This document shows positions 46,013 to 59,181 of a DNA stretch of 64,000 nucleotides, piece after piece (the first letter of the stretch is position 1; each line of letters opens with the position of its first letter). The notes below the pieces were generated by a model. The model ran no database searches. It saw only the letters and a program-made list of their open reading frames with translations, and was not told where the DNA came from. Position numbers and translations under genes: made by a program. The stretch comes from Pseudisothecium myosuroides (Eukaryota > Streptophyta > Bryopsida > Hypnales > Lembophyllaceae): the NCBI GenBank assembly GCA_951799445.1, contig OX637296.1, positions 9,734,001 to 9,798,000 on the forward strand, in the 5' to 3' direction.

Positions 46013-49000
46013 CGGCCGTGCAGGCGTTCAAGAGCCCGGTGCCTCTAGATCCAGCTTCTTCCGGTGTACCGTATGTGAAGCCTGAATGGAGTGCACCGCC
46101 TGGCCACCCTTTCACGCTGGAAGTTCTCAAGGATGGCGTGCTTTTGAGCAACTTCGACGTGTATGTTGTTCTTGCCTGCCTTACAATCTGGAGCTCGATC
46201 AATGTGCATTTGATGTCCAGCAATACGGGCATCAATCGTGCTTAAATGATTTTTAGGTTAGAAGAAAATATGCTTGCGATTCTTGAAAAAATATTTTCTT
46301 GATTTTGTTTCTTCTTCCGAAACTGATGTTAGTACGTATCTTTCTGAAAGTAGCTCGATCTTCGTTCTTCTTGTGAACCAATTTTCTGAGACCAATTTAA
46401 TCTCGTGCTTGTTCAGATGGAGAAAGGGAGCTTACATGTTTGGGCGCAGCGATCGGTGTGACTTTATGTTGGAGCATCCCACCGTGTCCCGCTACCATGC
46501 AGGTACTGCGCTCTAGCTTATTATATTGGGATTTGATTATTTTGAGTCTGAATTCTGGGTCATGGTATTGAAATGGTTAGGATCTGTGTCCCACGTAAGG
46601 TCCTGGAAATTTGGTATGTCATTTACTCTCTTCTTTAAATGCTCATAGAGGAGAAAGATTGAGATAGTGCTTGTACATCGAGCTCTTGGTTTCAGCTACT
46701 GGCATTACATTAAAGTAAGATAGTGTTTCATTCTCTATTGATTATTCAGATTGTTTTCGTTTCTCTTCTTGTTGAACAGTGCTGCAGTACAATGACAAAG
46801 GAGAAGCCTTTATTTACGACCTTGGGAGTACTCATGGCACCTTCGTTAACAAGCGTCAGGTTTGGCACTCCTGCTTTTGTTTTTACATTGGCACTTCAAA
46901 GGATGACATGTATGATTTTCATCTTGTTCAATGTGGATCTCTTCATTCTCTGTTTTTTTCGGGTGCTAGTCTCTACATTTCAAGTCGAAGAAATTATATT
47001 GTCACTAAACCGTGATGGTGGTTGACTAAGCAGGTGAAGGCTAAAGTTTATGCTCCATTACATGTGGGCGCTGTTCTGCGCTTTGGCCTGTAAGACACGA
47101 ATCCTTTGATAGGGCAGTCGCTGAGTAGTTCTAGTACCTATTCTATCTCTTTTCGTTGCTTTTGGTTTATGAAGCATGTCTTGATTGTATCATTAAACCT
47201 TACAATTCAGTAATTTCTGCTCTCGGTTTTTTATTTGCAGCTCAACTCGTTTGTACGTGCTTCAAGGGCCAAGCGAACTTATGCCTGAGGTAGATTTCCT
47301 TTTTCATCTTTTAGGAAACTATTAAACCACAATCACTCTGTGCTGTTTCTAATCAGTTTACTCTTGTTTATCATGTGTTATTTTTCTATGTTTATCTTGA
47401 TATCTTGCGGTTTCTGAAGTTATGTTATGGAATGTGACGCAGGAAGGGCCTTTACTCAAACGTCGAGGGGCAGCTGAAGATGCACGTATGAGGGAATTGT
47501 CACTGCAGCGAGCGAAAGCAGAGGCTGCAGCACTGGAGGGTGCCAGCTGGGGCATGCAAGAGGATGCTGAAGTTGAAGAAGAAGAGGTTTACTTTCTGTT
47601 TTACTTGAAGTTCTGATTTGTGACTCTTTTTCATGCAAGTAATTTTGTCCAATCGTGCTGATATCATAATGGGCATCATGCAGGAGGACTTGGACGAAGT
47701 TACTTGGCAAACATACAAAGGATCTCTGACAGCGAATCAACAAAAGACCCTTGAAAAAGTCCAGAAACGTCACGATAAGGTTTTTATTTTTCTTTCTATT
47801 TATTTTTCTTTCAGTTCATTGAATTTGTCACTCTATCGATTTAGATGTTCTCGGACTAGGACTCATTTGTTGTGCAGTTTAATAGATTACTCTTAATTCT
47901 TAGTTTTTCTCGCTGCTGCTTTTCTAAGTTGTGTGAAATCTCTTCATTTAGAGATTTGATGCTTGTCCCTCACTATTCTTACTTTGTGCTGCTGGTTTGA
48001 TCAGATGGCAAATTTGAATAAAGAAATTGATGCTATTAAAGCCAAAGAAGGCAGTCAAGGGGGGCTTACACAGGGTCAGCAGACACAAACTGCACGCAAT
48101 GAGCAACGTATTGAGGCGGTACTTTCCTATGATCATATATGTAAAAATTCTTTTATGTCGTTATTGCATTGATTCTGTGTGATTCCTGGGCTGGCTGTTT
48201 GTAAGTTTGCTTTTTTTCCTTTACCCTTCCAAATGATATTGGAAGCGTGTCATATCTTGAGTGGTGTTTGGGGCTTTGGTTCTGCAAGTACATGACATAA
48301 CTTAATTGGGTGGGCATTTCCTTTGCTACGGTGTTATGGATAGCTCAGTTCATGATGTCTTTTGGACTTGTTGCAGATTCTCGATGAGTTGGAAAGCCTG
48401 GAGGAGACACTCAATGAGAGCATCCGCGAGAGTTTAGGTGCGCGCACAGGGAAATCTATTTCAAAAAAGAAACCTGTCTTCGAGGATGAAGAGGATGAAA
48501 ATGACAGGTACTATATTTCGTTCTTAATTCCTCAAGGTCCAAAGGCACCGAATGTGTTCTATCCACACTACAATCTTGGCGATACGCTCATTTGGCTAGA
48601 ATTTTAGTAAATTGTCTATGGGGAGTTCATTTATGTTTTGGAGGAATGGAAGGTATTTGAAATCAAAACAATGTAATAATATATCTTGATGCCTACGAAT
48701 GGTAAATTGAAGTGGAGTTTTTTGCATCTTCTGGACTAAGGCATTGAATAAATTTGTATCTGCAGTGTGTTGTGGTTGTTAGATTGGCCTAACGGGAAGT
48801 CGTGTGACTGATCATTTTCAGTGACGATGAGTTCTATGATCGAACGAACAAACCAAAACAAAAGGTCAAGAACGGAGAAGCCGTTCATGCGGTAGAGACA
48901 GCTGAAACTCTTCTGGAGAAGAGAGATGTGCTTGCCAAAGAAATTGATGTTGTCTCGGCTGAGCTGCAAGCTGAAGAAGCCAAATCAAATACAAAAGAAG

Positions 49001-50569
49001 AAAGCAGCGTCACTTCAGAATCTATAGATCCTCTGGATGCATTCATGTCCAGCGTATCCACAAATATCGGTATGTCAGTTGTCTCAACACATCAGCAACT
49101 GCCTTTGTCTTTGAGATCTACACTACTGGAGTCGTACTCTAATGGTAACTAGAAATACGTCGTATACTGCGGACCACGGTAATGACGACAGGCGATAGTT
49201 TTAAATACTTTTCAAATATAGTATGGCATGTTTGACCACTTTGGAAGCTGCAAAGTAGCATACACCCTCCTTGGGCATAATTGTTGTGTAACATAGTACA
49301 TTTTCACCCACGGTAAATGATGTATTTGTAGTGGAAGACTTGAGTATGTAACAGCACTAATAAGTTGCAGTGGTGTACAGTTAAAGACAAGGCAGCCCGC
49401 CTCTCAAAGGAGCTATCAAAGCTGCAAGCTGAAGCTGACAGGATCGCTCGGCTCATGAAAATTGCAGACCCATCTGCAGATGCTGCTCGAAAATGGGATG
49501 CTAAGGCTAAAGATTCAAGCCAGTCACAGAAGGTGGAATCTATAGTGGAGAATCGATTACGGCTACGTGCTAGTAAGGAAATTGCTCGGGAGCTTGCATC
49601 TAAATCAAAAGATGCTCTGGATTCGGTTCCTGAAGAGATCTCTGCATCGTCTACTGCAGATGTCAGTTTGGATTCCGTTGGCACAAAGGCTGAAACTAAG
49701 GAGATGCCAAGTCTTGCACCTACTCTTCTTCTTGGTGCACCACGACCTGCACCTCGGCCTGAGGCACAAAAGAGCGAAGCTACCAAGAGTTCCATCGCTA
49801 CAGAACAGGACACAGATACTGGCAATGAATTTGTAGGGTATAAAGATAGGAAACGCCCAGCCTCTAAGGAGGACCGTATACAAATAGAGGAAGTTGCAGG
49901 TGATCAGTTGGGTAGCGAAAATAGAGATGTCGCGAGTAACGCTGCCATGGAGGCCGTTGCCCTTCTGATGAGGCATAAATCAGGTCTGACAGTTCAAGAG
50001 GAAGCGCAAGAACAAGAGTCTCGGTCAAGCAACACCTTGCAGCAGAAACCGGCCGGAACTAAAACCGTAGGCAAGAAAAAACGCAAGTTGGGGCCTGACA
50101 GGCCGCCTACACTGCCAAAGGAGTCGGATGAGATCGAAGAAGCCTGGGCTCCTCCTCAAGGTAGCTTCTACTAACTCTCGCCTTATAAATGATTCATGAT
50201 GGGGTTCAGTTTTGATTTTACTTGTTTCAGTAACAGACTTTTCATTTAAATTAGACTGTTTCAGGACCTTTTACAAAATATCGTGGAGAAGAATTGTTGC
50301 CATGATTCAGGAGGTCTCCCTATGGTCAGAATTATTGTTTAACCCTGTAAGGACACTGCGGACCTAAAAGGGTTATAACTTCGCTGTTTGTGTCCATGTT
50401 ATTACCCTTACCCTCCAACATTATTATCTTTTCCTGCTTCCTCAATCCAGGATAATTATACCTAACCGATGATGTCATTTCTATACATGCACCTGATAAA
50501 CTGATGTTACGTTTTGCAGGGCAAACTGGAGATGGGCGAACTGCACTTAATGACAAGTTAGGGTATTGA
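46009..50569 (+). CDS. FHA-domain kanadaptin-like protein, twelve exons
   Basis: Exons: 46009-46160, 46417-46502, 46780-46859, 47034-47089, 47241-47289, 47443-47586, 47684-47779, 48005-48118, 48377-48507, 48822-49069, 49381-50160 and 50520-50569; 1,986 bases, 661 residues, frame continuous throughout. The FHA domain spans about residues 35-125, with GRSDRCDF (60-67), TVSRYHA (73-79) and DLGSTHGTFVNKR (93-105), the residues that contact phosphothreonine in FHA domains. Then come an Arg/Ala-rich helix, DEVTWQTYKG, coiled-coil segments (KEIDAIKA, ELESLEETLNES), DDEFYDRT, a second coiled-coil region (ARLSKELSKLQAEADRI) and a basic tail ending GDGRTALNDKLGY, which is the conserved end of plant kanadaptin homologues (animal SLC4A1AP). 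Kanadaptin is a largely nuclear protein; its plant role is poorly defined. ATG 46009 is the first in-frame ATG, although the frame stays open further upstream. Confidence 0.93.
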
Positions 50570-52838
50570 AATTTGCGTCTCTTCATTAGATCTTGTAGTA
50601 CGTTAGAAGTAGCACCAATCTCTTGGATAGTCGGAAAAGGGCCAAATTGTGTCCCCTGCCGACACACATCGACAAAGAGTGGTTTGTATTCTACCTGAGT
50701 GTTTTTACTGACACAATACTCAAAGCTCGCGGTACAGGACTAAAAATGTGCCCCTTGTTTTTGGTCGTCAAATCTGGTCATTCGACCAGGTCGTTGCTCA
50801 TTTGGGATGAAGATTGCGGACTCGGTTATCTCTCTGTTATGGCTCGATGTTTTCTATGCTACAATGCTCTTAGCTGTTATGGCTGGAGTCTAATTACTTT
50901 TAGCTTCGTTGTAGCTGGTATTCACGAAGACGCATGTGAGACCGAAGACGCATGTGAGACGGCAGCGTGTTACACTAATTTGTTCCATTTTTGCAGTTGC
51001 GGACACCATCCGTAAGGTACTCAAGATCCAACTTCGACCGTTTCTAAAGCTAGATTGGAGTTGTATAATGCAGCATTGGTGGAAGAGTTCAATTCTTTAA
51101 TGAACGGAGCTCCCAGCACCTTGGGTCCATCTCCTCATCATCCAAAGAAGAATCAAGATATCTTTTATTTTTATACATGCGAGAATTTTGAGGAAGGACT
51201 CTCTTGACATCGTTTACTTCATTAGCTCCCTAACAATTACTCCCAAATACATAAATTGTTCCAAATCATACCTTACTATTTTATATGACTATTATATATG
51301 CCTTTAGATGAACACTAAGATGGGTGCTCTTATAGGACAAGTTAACCCTTTAAGGTGTTTGGAGCCACATAGTGGCACTTGGATGATGGGCTCTCTCTCA
51401 TAGAATATCATGATTGCGAACATGATGTATTCAAATTGGAAACACTAGTACATGAGTTCATAAAACTTGGCATGCCCTATACAAATAATTGAGTGAAAAA
51501 TTTAACCCACTTGAGGTAGGAGGTTCTAAATCGCATGGGGTTTAAAATAAAAAATAAATAAAAATCACATTGGCATCAAGAACCGCCTCTATAAATGATT
51601 GTAAAATGGACATGAAGTGCATCAGGAACTTCAAGGCATGTGAACATGGTGCCACAATGGTGCATTGAAATGCAATTAAGTTAATTTGGTGCCAACCTCT
51701 GTACCAACCTAGTATGGATAAAATGACACTAAAATGACCTGTATGCAGCCTTTGGTGTCAAAATGGCACCCAAACAATCTGGCCCAACTTTTCTGATGTG
51801 GTTCTTAAATTAACCTCTAAAGTCATTGAATGAATCTAGGAAAAAAAACATTATTAATTGCAAGAGCCAATCATTCTCTTTGCTTCCCCATCTTTCTTTA
51901 GAAGTTGCAGATGAACAATTTATGGTAGACCTAGGATCATAAATAGGTGCCTATAACACAATTCATTTGGAAATTTATAAGTAATTCGAAATTGTTTGGA
52001 AAAATATGAAACCACTTGTGTTAGATTCTTCATCTATTTCAAAAATGAGCTTAAAATATCCACATCCGAGGAAATACATGAAAAAGGTGGACGAGCACTT
52101 ATATGAGCGGTTTCTGAGCCTCCTACCTTAGATTCATATTTCTTACCCAAGACTGGCACTACTAATTGAGTTGAAAATAGAACTCAGTCATACCGTACGT
52201 TTAGGCAACTTGTTGTCGAAATAATTTAGTTTTCACATTTCGACAATTCGGCGACCTGTTTTGATTTTTTTGGTTTTCTCTTATTTTCAAAAATAGTTGA
52301 AATTTTCTCAAATTTTCCCTTGAAAATTTCTAAGATCTTCTCTTGAAATTTTTTCAGATTTTCAGAAATAGTGTTAGAATTTTTTTAAATTTCGGACACG
52401 ATCCAAAATTTGTCTAGTTATTTTTATTTACGAAACTGACCTACACGTACGGTAGTCAAATCTAATTGAGTGTAAGTAGGGCCCACACCTCCAGGTTCAA
52501 TTTGAATGCTGTTTTTTACGCCACATAAACTGGTCACTCCCTGATCCGGTCCAGCTTCGAAACTCAAGTCAACAACGCCTTGAAGCAAATTGAACGCCAA
52601 CACACAGACAATCGGAGTTTCCAAATTCAAGTAAATTTCCAATCTCCACTGCCGACACTATCCAGATGAACACGACCTCACATTCCATTCCAAGCCCACC
52701 CCATCTTTTCTCTTGAGCCGGTCTCGATTGCTGTCGTTGTGGCTGCAATTCTCTCACTCTAGGCATATCTTCAAGTACCTTCGCAATCCCCCTTTCATTC
52801 TCTGTTTTGTGTTCCATTTTGCAGCATTCCCTGCAGCT
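50570..52838. other. 3' flank of the kanadaptin-like gene and CSP41a upstream region
   Basis: 50570 to about 51100 probably includes 3' UTR. A TTAACCCTTTAAGG start at 51342 resembles family C (22730), but its other end was not identified. A direct repeat gaagacgcatgtgagac occurs twice at about 50927-50962. From about 52440 GC rises toward the CSP41a start. CSP41a promoter and leader probably lie in 52450-52838. Confidence 0.4.
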
Positions 52839-55800
52839 ATGGCGACGGGCATGGCGATGGCGCAGAGCTCAATTGCAGCTCAATTGCAGCACACCCCTTC
52901 CCCTTCTGGGTCCTTGCGACCTTCCTTGTCGCTGCGCACGTCGGGATTGTCTTCTTCCTTCCATTGCCAGCGCGCAGGCTCCTTGGGCTTGTCATGGAGC
53001 GTGCAAGGGAATGCCAGGAGGAGGGAGGGTGTGCGACCAGGGGCGGCGGTGAGGGGGGTGCGAGCTGCGGCAGCCGAGGCGAAGAAGGTGTTGCTGGTGA
53101 ATACTAATAGTGGGGGGCATGCCGTGATTGGGTTCTGGACGGCCAAGGACTTGGCGGCTGCGGGGCATAGTGTGACGGTGATGACGGTGGGCGAGGAGGC
53201 GTCGGACAAGATGAAGAAGACGCCGTTCTCGAGATTCAATGTGTGTACGCTGACTCTTGGGGGTGCTCTCTGTTGCTGTCTCTGTTGCAAGCTTTCTTAC
53301 CGTTTGGGGGATTCGCAGTTACCAATCTTTCATACCACTTTTGGGATTCCTCGTTTCCAATCTTTCATAGCATTTTTTAGATTCACAATTACCAATCTTT
53401 CATAGCATTTTTTGGATTCAGAGTTACAAATCTTTGATACCGTTTTGGGGATTCGCAGTTGCCATTCGTTCATAGCATTGTTGAGACTCGCAGTTACCGA
53501 TCGTTTATACCATTTCTGGGATTCGCAGTTTCCAATCTTTCTTCCCTTTTGGGGGGTTCATAGTTTCCAATCTTTTATAACATTGCAGTTGCCAGTCTTT
53601 CCGGAAATTTTCATGCCATTCTTGAGCTTTGCAGTTGCAAAGAATCTAAAGATATCATTTAGCTTCTGCGTAAATTAGCTTGTCCTCCATTCTCTCCTGT
53701 CCCTTACATTGTTCCACCATAGTCTCAAATATTAGCTCCACGTAGAGAACTCTGGAAATGGTGCCACTATATTTCAAGGACGCTTATCAGGGCTTAAGTT
53801 CACGTTCTCGTTCAGAGTGGTGACGTGAGACTTGGGCTCTGGGCCTTACATTGCACAATTGCAATATACCCTGCTTATGGCTCCATGTAAGCCAACACGT
53901 GATTATTTCTTCACTGAAGGATTACAGGTCTTTCAATTGGCTCGAGGATGTTTTGTAATCTGGAGGTTAGTTTGTGGAGAACAGTTCATGTTAAGTGGCG
54001 TAAAAATGTGAAAGATGTGAAGATATCTTTCGCAATCGGGCTTCAAATTTGAGTTGCCTAGGATGATTTTAAGGAGGACGTTATAATCGTGGAGTGATCC
54101 TATAGCGTGGTAGAAATCGAAACGGATTAGGGGTGTGAGATTTGCGATTCCTGCTCCACAATTTGTTACCAAGTAGAGCAGAACGAGACTCTTTTTTATT
54201 CATAGTTCTAGTCCTCTCAAAGAGTTTCGGAATGTGAGTTTGAAAATGCCTTCTTCTGTAGATTAGCTCTGACACCCCCTGTTGTGGCATTAGTTGCTGA
54301 AAATAGGGGTTTTGGAATAGTCCGTTCAAGCGCATTGAGGAGAATTTGAAAGCAAGGTGCTGACCGTCTTTCTTTTCTATTGCAGGAGCTGCGTGAAATT
54401 GGAGTGACGACCGTGTGGGGTGAGCCTTCTGACGTTGGCGCGGCTGTGGGCTCTGCCTCATTCGATGTGGTCTTGGACAACAATGGAAAGACCTTGGATG
54501 TTGTTCAGTACGTTTCGCACCTTCTGTTTGTGCCATTTTACCAATTTTTTGTGTATCAGGTGCTACTCACAACCCTTTCCTATCGCTTTCATTGCCACTT
54601 AATGCATTGCTTTTGGAAAGGAGGAGTCTGGAGTCATGACCCTGTATTCTCTCATGCACCGTCAGAGAACCGTAGATTTCCGAGATCTGACAATCATGAT
54701 TATACTTCATCTAGAGAATGAGGTTATAACTGGCTTGGGCCCTTGACTATGTATGTTACGTTGGTTCGAGTGACTTACAATGTATTGTGGTTTGGTTTGA
54801 ATTTGGATCCAAATTCTCTTCTGTTGGATTCTCGATATTGGAGGCTTCAAAGTTTTTCAGTCTTCATTCTTCAGCTCAAAGTTTCATCTCGGGACTGGCT
54901 GTTTTTATGTAAACTGATAAGCTGCTTGGTGTGCAGGCCTGTGGCAGACTGGGCCAAGGCTAATGGTGCCAAACAGTTTTTGTTCATCAGCAGTGCGGGT
55001 ATCTACAAAGGCTCTATTGAGCAACCTCATGTTGAAGGGGTATGACCTCCTCTAAACCGAACTTCCCCTAAATTGTAAACTAGAGTTACAATCGTCCTTG
55101 CATTCACCTAGCGAGATAGTTCAGCTCCTTCCAGGACATAGTAGTGTCTATTATTAGTATTTGACATTTAAAAAAAAACAAATTCTCCTCATGCATTGGA
55201 ATATATTTGGATAAATGCAACAGGATGAAGTGAAGGAAGATGCTGGCCACAAGCAAGTAGAAAACTATTTGGCGGGCTTGGGTTTAGAGAGCTGGGCTTC
55301 CTTCCGACCTCAATACATGACTGGAGATGGAAACAACAAGGATTGTGAAGAATGGTTCTTCGACAGTAAGTACTCTCACAATATCTTTGAGCCAGCTCAA
55401 CACGCTGATCAGTTCCCAGTGGAGAACTGTTCTGTGATAATCTTCTCATGTGCTTGCCATTAGTCTTCTTACCCTTTGAGAAAGTTGGAGAATCTTTTAG
55501 TGGAACAATTTCATTACAATTTAAGCACTTACGTGTACTGGATTAAAAGTATACAACCTTTGTAGGTAAATAGAATTTGGCTTTGAAAAAATCGCAGTCA
55601 TGTCAACAAGAGTATCATTTAGGTGTGGTCTAAGCTGATGAAAATGTTTGTTACGTTAATCACCTGTTAAGATCAACAATGTCTACCATTGGGCTAAGAA
55701 TGATAATATAACAACACTAGACATGTTTGAATTACATAATTGACGTTCTAAGTTGATTTAGATTCTGCGTATTTTCAAGGTTGATTTAGATTTTGAATGC

Positions 55801-57438
55801 AACACTAAAATTCCAAATTTGAATGGTTTTATAACAAATGTAAGAACTTCATATACCGAAACCAAAATGAGTAGTTACATTGATAAAAATGTTTCTTTAT
55901 AAAAAATAATGATTGTTACAAAGACTTATGACACGCAATTTTACATTGTGAGTTAGGGTACCCAAATACCAAGGGATTCCAATTCCCACTTACAATTGTT
56001 CATCATGGAGTCATTTTGCTGACTCTAATCTATACCATCTTAGACCTCCTAGACGTCAGTGAAGTCACAGTTACGGTATCTACACTTAAATGCCTCCCAA
56101 TAATCAGCGATTGAGCGTTGTTCCTATCATTAAATATGCTAATTTTCTGTTGGACCTTGTTGGAAGTCAATAGATCAATCTAGATTCCCTTCTTATGCAT
56201 TTTTTTGGACACCATATGAATAAACTATGAATTTTCAAACTATTGATAATAGGTGTACCCGAAAGAGACCCTAGGCTCTCTAGTCGCTACATTTTAGGCA
56301 AGAATCTTTATCTGTAGAGGTCGGTTTTAGAAAGGGGTGAGAATTGGGTGTAGTTACCTTACTAACTGTCCTGCGTTGGGACATTCCATTGCAGGGATTT
56401 CCAGGGGAAGGCCTGTTTGCATTCCTGCCCCAGGAATGCAAGTGACCAACATCTCCCATGTGCGTGATTTGTCCAGCATGCTCACACTCGCCGTGCAAAA
56501 GCCGGAAGCTGCCAATGGCTCCATTTTCAATGCCGTCTCTGACCGGGGCACCACTTTCGATGGCCTGGTGAGAATGTGTTCCAAGGCAGCTGGAAAGGAG
56601 GCCAAGATTGTGCACTACGACCCCAAAGCTGTGGGAGTGGATGCTAAAAAGGCTTTTCCCTTCCGCAACATGGTATCCATCTTTCCTTCCTTGCTCCTGA
56701 AATTTGAGCAACTGTTTGAAATAAGGCCTGTCCATTTGGTTCATATCATATCATAGATAACTGGGCATGGGCTTCAGGGTTGAGAATTTGAAGCAGAAGA
56801 TTGAACTCAATTGAACTCTGGTTACCTCCCGTGACCGTGGTGTGTCGAGAGAAAACTAAGAAAGGAACTTTGATGCCCCTTTGTTATTGCGTGAGGGAAC
56901 AAGGGAGCCTCTAGGAAAACAGATTCTCAAAATGCAGCTGCTCCCGTTGTATTTTAAGAAAACCTAGAACTTCACTATTCATGATGACTTGGGGAAAAAT
57001 AGAATTTGCAAGAAAAATTGCTCCAGTATGCAGCTCTGACGCCCCCCATGCTGTGAAATCCTGAGTATTCAAACCCAAAATACTAATATTCTTGGCAGTA
57101 ATCAGGAGTATTCATGAAGTAACTGCTGAGGACTAAATGTAATCCTGGTTTTGATTATCTATTGATCCTGCCCTTAGTTTTGATGCACAATATTCCTAGA
57201 GATGAGACTCGTTATATTAAGAAAAGTGCGATTTTCACTTGTGGATGTGCAGCACTTTTATGCAGAACCTCGAGCAGCCAAGACCAAGCTGGGGTGGGAG
57301 AGCACGACCAATCTGGCTGAGGACTTGAAAGAAAGGTATGAGGAGTATGTAAAGATTGGCAGAGACAAGAAGGACATCAAATTTGAACTTGACGACAAAA
57401 TCTTAGAAGCTGTATCACAGCCTGTTGCTGCAGCTTAG
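52839..57438 (+). CDS. CSP41A: Chloroplast stem-loop binding protein CSP41a, six exons
   Basis: Exons 52839-53240, 54386-54507, 54937-55039, 55224-55365, 56395-56672 and 57253-57438 give 1,233 bases, 410 residues. Residues 1 to about 76 form a Ser/Ala/Arg-rich chloroplast transit peptide. The mature part starts near [20 protein letters not shown] (80-99), an SDR-like nucleotide-fold start, and continues with [78 protein letters not shown] and [23 protein letters not shown]41a is a stromal endoribonuclease/RNA-binding protein of the atypical SDR group; with CSP41b it stabilises ribosomal RNA and photosynthesis mRNAs. Length is close to the Arabidopsis protein (about 406). Splice sites are canonical; exon 1 ends TTCAAT|gtgtgt. 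Intron 1 contains a minisatellite and intron 4 (1,029 bp) an element fragment. It is convergent with the CDKG-like gene, whose stop is 370 bp away. Confidence 0.97.
53304..53630 (+). repeat. Degenerate minisatellite of about 38-40 bp in CSP41a intron 1
   Basis: A unit reading roughly gggattcgcagttaccaatc then tttcataccatttt recurs about seven to eight times with substitutions (ggattcctcgtttccaatct, agattcacaattaccaatct, ggattcagagttacaaatct, 'ggattcgcagttgccattcg', 'gactcgcagttaccgatcg', 'ggattcgcagtttccaatct', 'ggttcatagtttccaatct'). It is wholly intronic. Confidence 0.85.
56165..56280 (-). mobile_element. Foldback-element fragment in CSP41a intron 4
   Basis: Words such as tatgcat, 'acaccatatgaataaactatgaattttcaaa' (shown here in two parts: acaccatatgaa and ctatgaattttcaaa) and 'aggtgtac' parallel 33160-33270 and the right arm of the foldback at 43221-44722. 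Truncated on both sides. Strand assignment is arbitrary. Confidence 0.4.
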
Positions 57439-57807
57439 ATCGGAATTTCCTTGTACCAGATGTAACAATTTACAATATTTATTATTACAATAATGATTAA
57501 ATGAAGACTGATTCAATCATCTACAACAAACTAAAATGCTATTTTCAAGTCCTCCTTGTGGAACTACGAATTGAGTCTTTTGCTACACAAATATGACTTG
57601 AGATTTTAGGAACAAGCAGCGGCTCTGGCACAATAGCCCTAGTAGCCCTGGCTGCTTTTTCAAGTAATAAGGATCTACTAAACTTCGTGACCTTCACTGT
57701 AGATATAGCTTCTGTTAATGCAAAGCCTCCTTGTCTTGAATCCCAAACCAATAAAGATGGAAAATTTGTGAGTAATTAACTCAATCAAAGGCACAACTTG
57801 CAATTCA

Positions 57808-59181
57808 CTAAGTTGGGATTCTAAATCGTTGAAAAGGCTCTCTTTTGGTGGGAAAAGCAGGCATAAGTTCTTTTGCCTTTGGCAATGGATCTTCCAAAAA
57901 CCAGTTATGGTTTAGAGCCTCGTTCGCAGTGATGCGTTTTAGTGGATCATATGTAAGCATACGATTCATCAAATCAAATCCTTTTGAAGATAATGTGGGC
58001 TTCGCTGTAAATGTTGTCATTGTAAACTTCGCTCTTAATTTTGTTGGTGTAGTGAATTTGCACTGCCCTCCCCACAACCTTGTAAAATTAGGCCATATCT
58101 TATCATTTGGAGTTCCAAGTGTCTTGTATATCTTGTCAATTTGATCAATGTCCGATTTTCCTGGAAACAAAGGTTCTTGTGTAAATAGCTCTGCCATGAT
58201 GCAACCTAAAGACCATATGTCAATGGGAGTAGCATATGTTTCTGCACCAAGAAGAAGCTCCAGTGCTCTGTACCAAAGTGTTACCATGTCTTGTGTATAA
58301 CTTGAAGGTGGATCTCCATATTGGCGTGCTAAACCAAAGTCACATATTTTGAGTTCTCCACAATTATTTAAGAGGATGTTGGATGGCTTTAAGTCTCTGT
58401 GTAAAATCCAATTGTCATGCAAATAGTTCACACCATCAATTAGTTGTAACATCAAACACTTAATTTCACTTAAGCTAAATGATTTTTGCATACCATCCAT
58501 GAAACCTCTAAGGTTGTGTTCAACATAGTCCATGACTATAAAAACCCTCATGTCTAATACGTTGCTAATGACATTTTCCTTGACAATGACCTCCTTTAGC
58601 TTAATAATAGAAGGATGACAAAGAGATACTAAAATATTGATCTCTCGCAATGATGTCAAAGGAAATCCATCACGTCTCTTCACCATCTTCACTTCTTTCA
58701 AGGCCACAATTTCTCTTGTTGTTTTATCCCGCGCACGTGATACTATTCTGTAAGCCCCCTCACCAATCTTATCTAACATTTCAAACTCATCAATTGATCT
58801 ACATCCATTGTGCTTCTTAAAAGCATGATGGAAGGGTAATCCTCTTGAAACAAAACCCTCCTCTAAATTGGATTCTAAATTGTTACATTTACCTTTTCGT
58901 GCATGATTGTGTGTTTTCTTTTTTTTGGATTGTTGTAATGTTGTTGATATTTTTGTTCCTATATCATGATTTACAACATCTACACTTTTGGACCTTTTCA
59001 CATGAGTTTTAGACCTTGATGAAGGAGAGGATGAATTGCAATCTGAAGTATTGTCTTCATCTTCCCAATGACAAGAAGCAAGAGGCTGATTTGAATGAAT
59101 CAAAGTATGATCCATTTTAACATTGTCATTCACATCTAGAGTCTGTTGGGTTCTTAAATCCGTAGACATGTTCAGCATCAT
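57808..59181 (-). CDS. CDKG-like (PLTSLRE) protein kinase, intronless retrocopy with intact frame
   Basis: 457 residues, ATG at 59181-59179, unbroken. The N-terminal 130 residues are Ser/Lys-rich and carry KKKK (87-90). The kinase domain (about 133-420) has Lys162 in VALKEV, the CDKG/CDK11 signature PLTSLRE (174-180), HRDLKPSN (261-268), [14 protein letters not shown] (276-289) and a TLWYR segment. The C-terminal [12 protein letters not shown] also matches CDKG. CDKGs are nuclear kinases that, with cyclin L, act in splicing and meiotic pairing. Two positions are atypical: the P-loop reads GEGAYRIV, with Arg in place of the third Gly, and the APE motif reads ALE (306-308). Catalytic Lys, HRD Asp and DFG Asp remain. 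Characterised plant CDKG genes contain introns, so a retroposed copy is inferred. It is AT-rich and no flanking poly(A) tract is preserved. Activity is uncertain. Confidence 0.88.
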   Translation of the reverse strand: MMLNMSTDLRTQQTLDVNDNVKMDHTLIHSNQPLASCHWEDEDNTSDCNSSSPSSRSKTHVKRSKSVDVVNHDIGTKISTTLQQSKKKKTHNHARKGKCNNLESNLEEGFVSRGLPFHHAFKKHNGCRSIDEFEMLDKIGEGAYRIVSRARDKTTREIVALKEVKMVKRRDGFPLTSLREINILVSLCHPSIIKLKEVIVKENVISNVLDMRVFIVMDYVEHNLRGFMDGMQKSFSLSEIKCLMLQLIDGVNYLHDNWILHRDLKPSNILLNNCGELKICDFGLARQYGDPPSSYTQDMVTLWYRALELLLGAETYATPIDIWSLGCIMAELFTQEPLFPGKSDIDQIDKIYKTLGTPNDKIWPNFTRLWGGQCKFTTPTKLRAKFTMTTFTAKPTLSSKGFDLMNRMLTYDPLKRITANEALNHNWFLEDPLPKAKELMPAFPTKREPFQRFRIPT

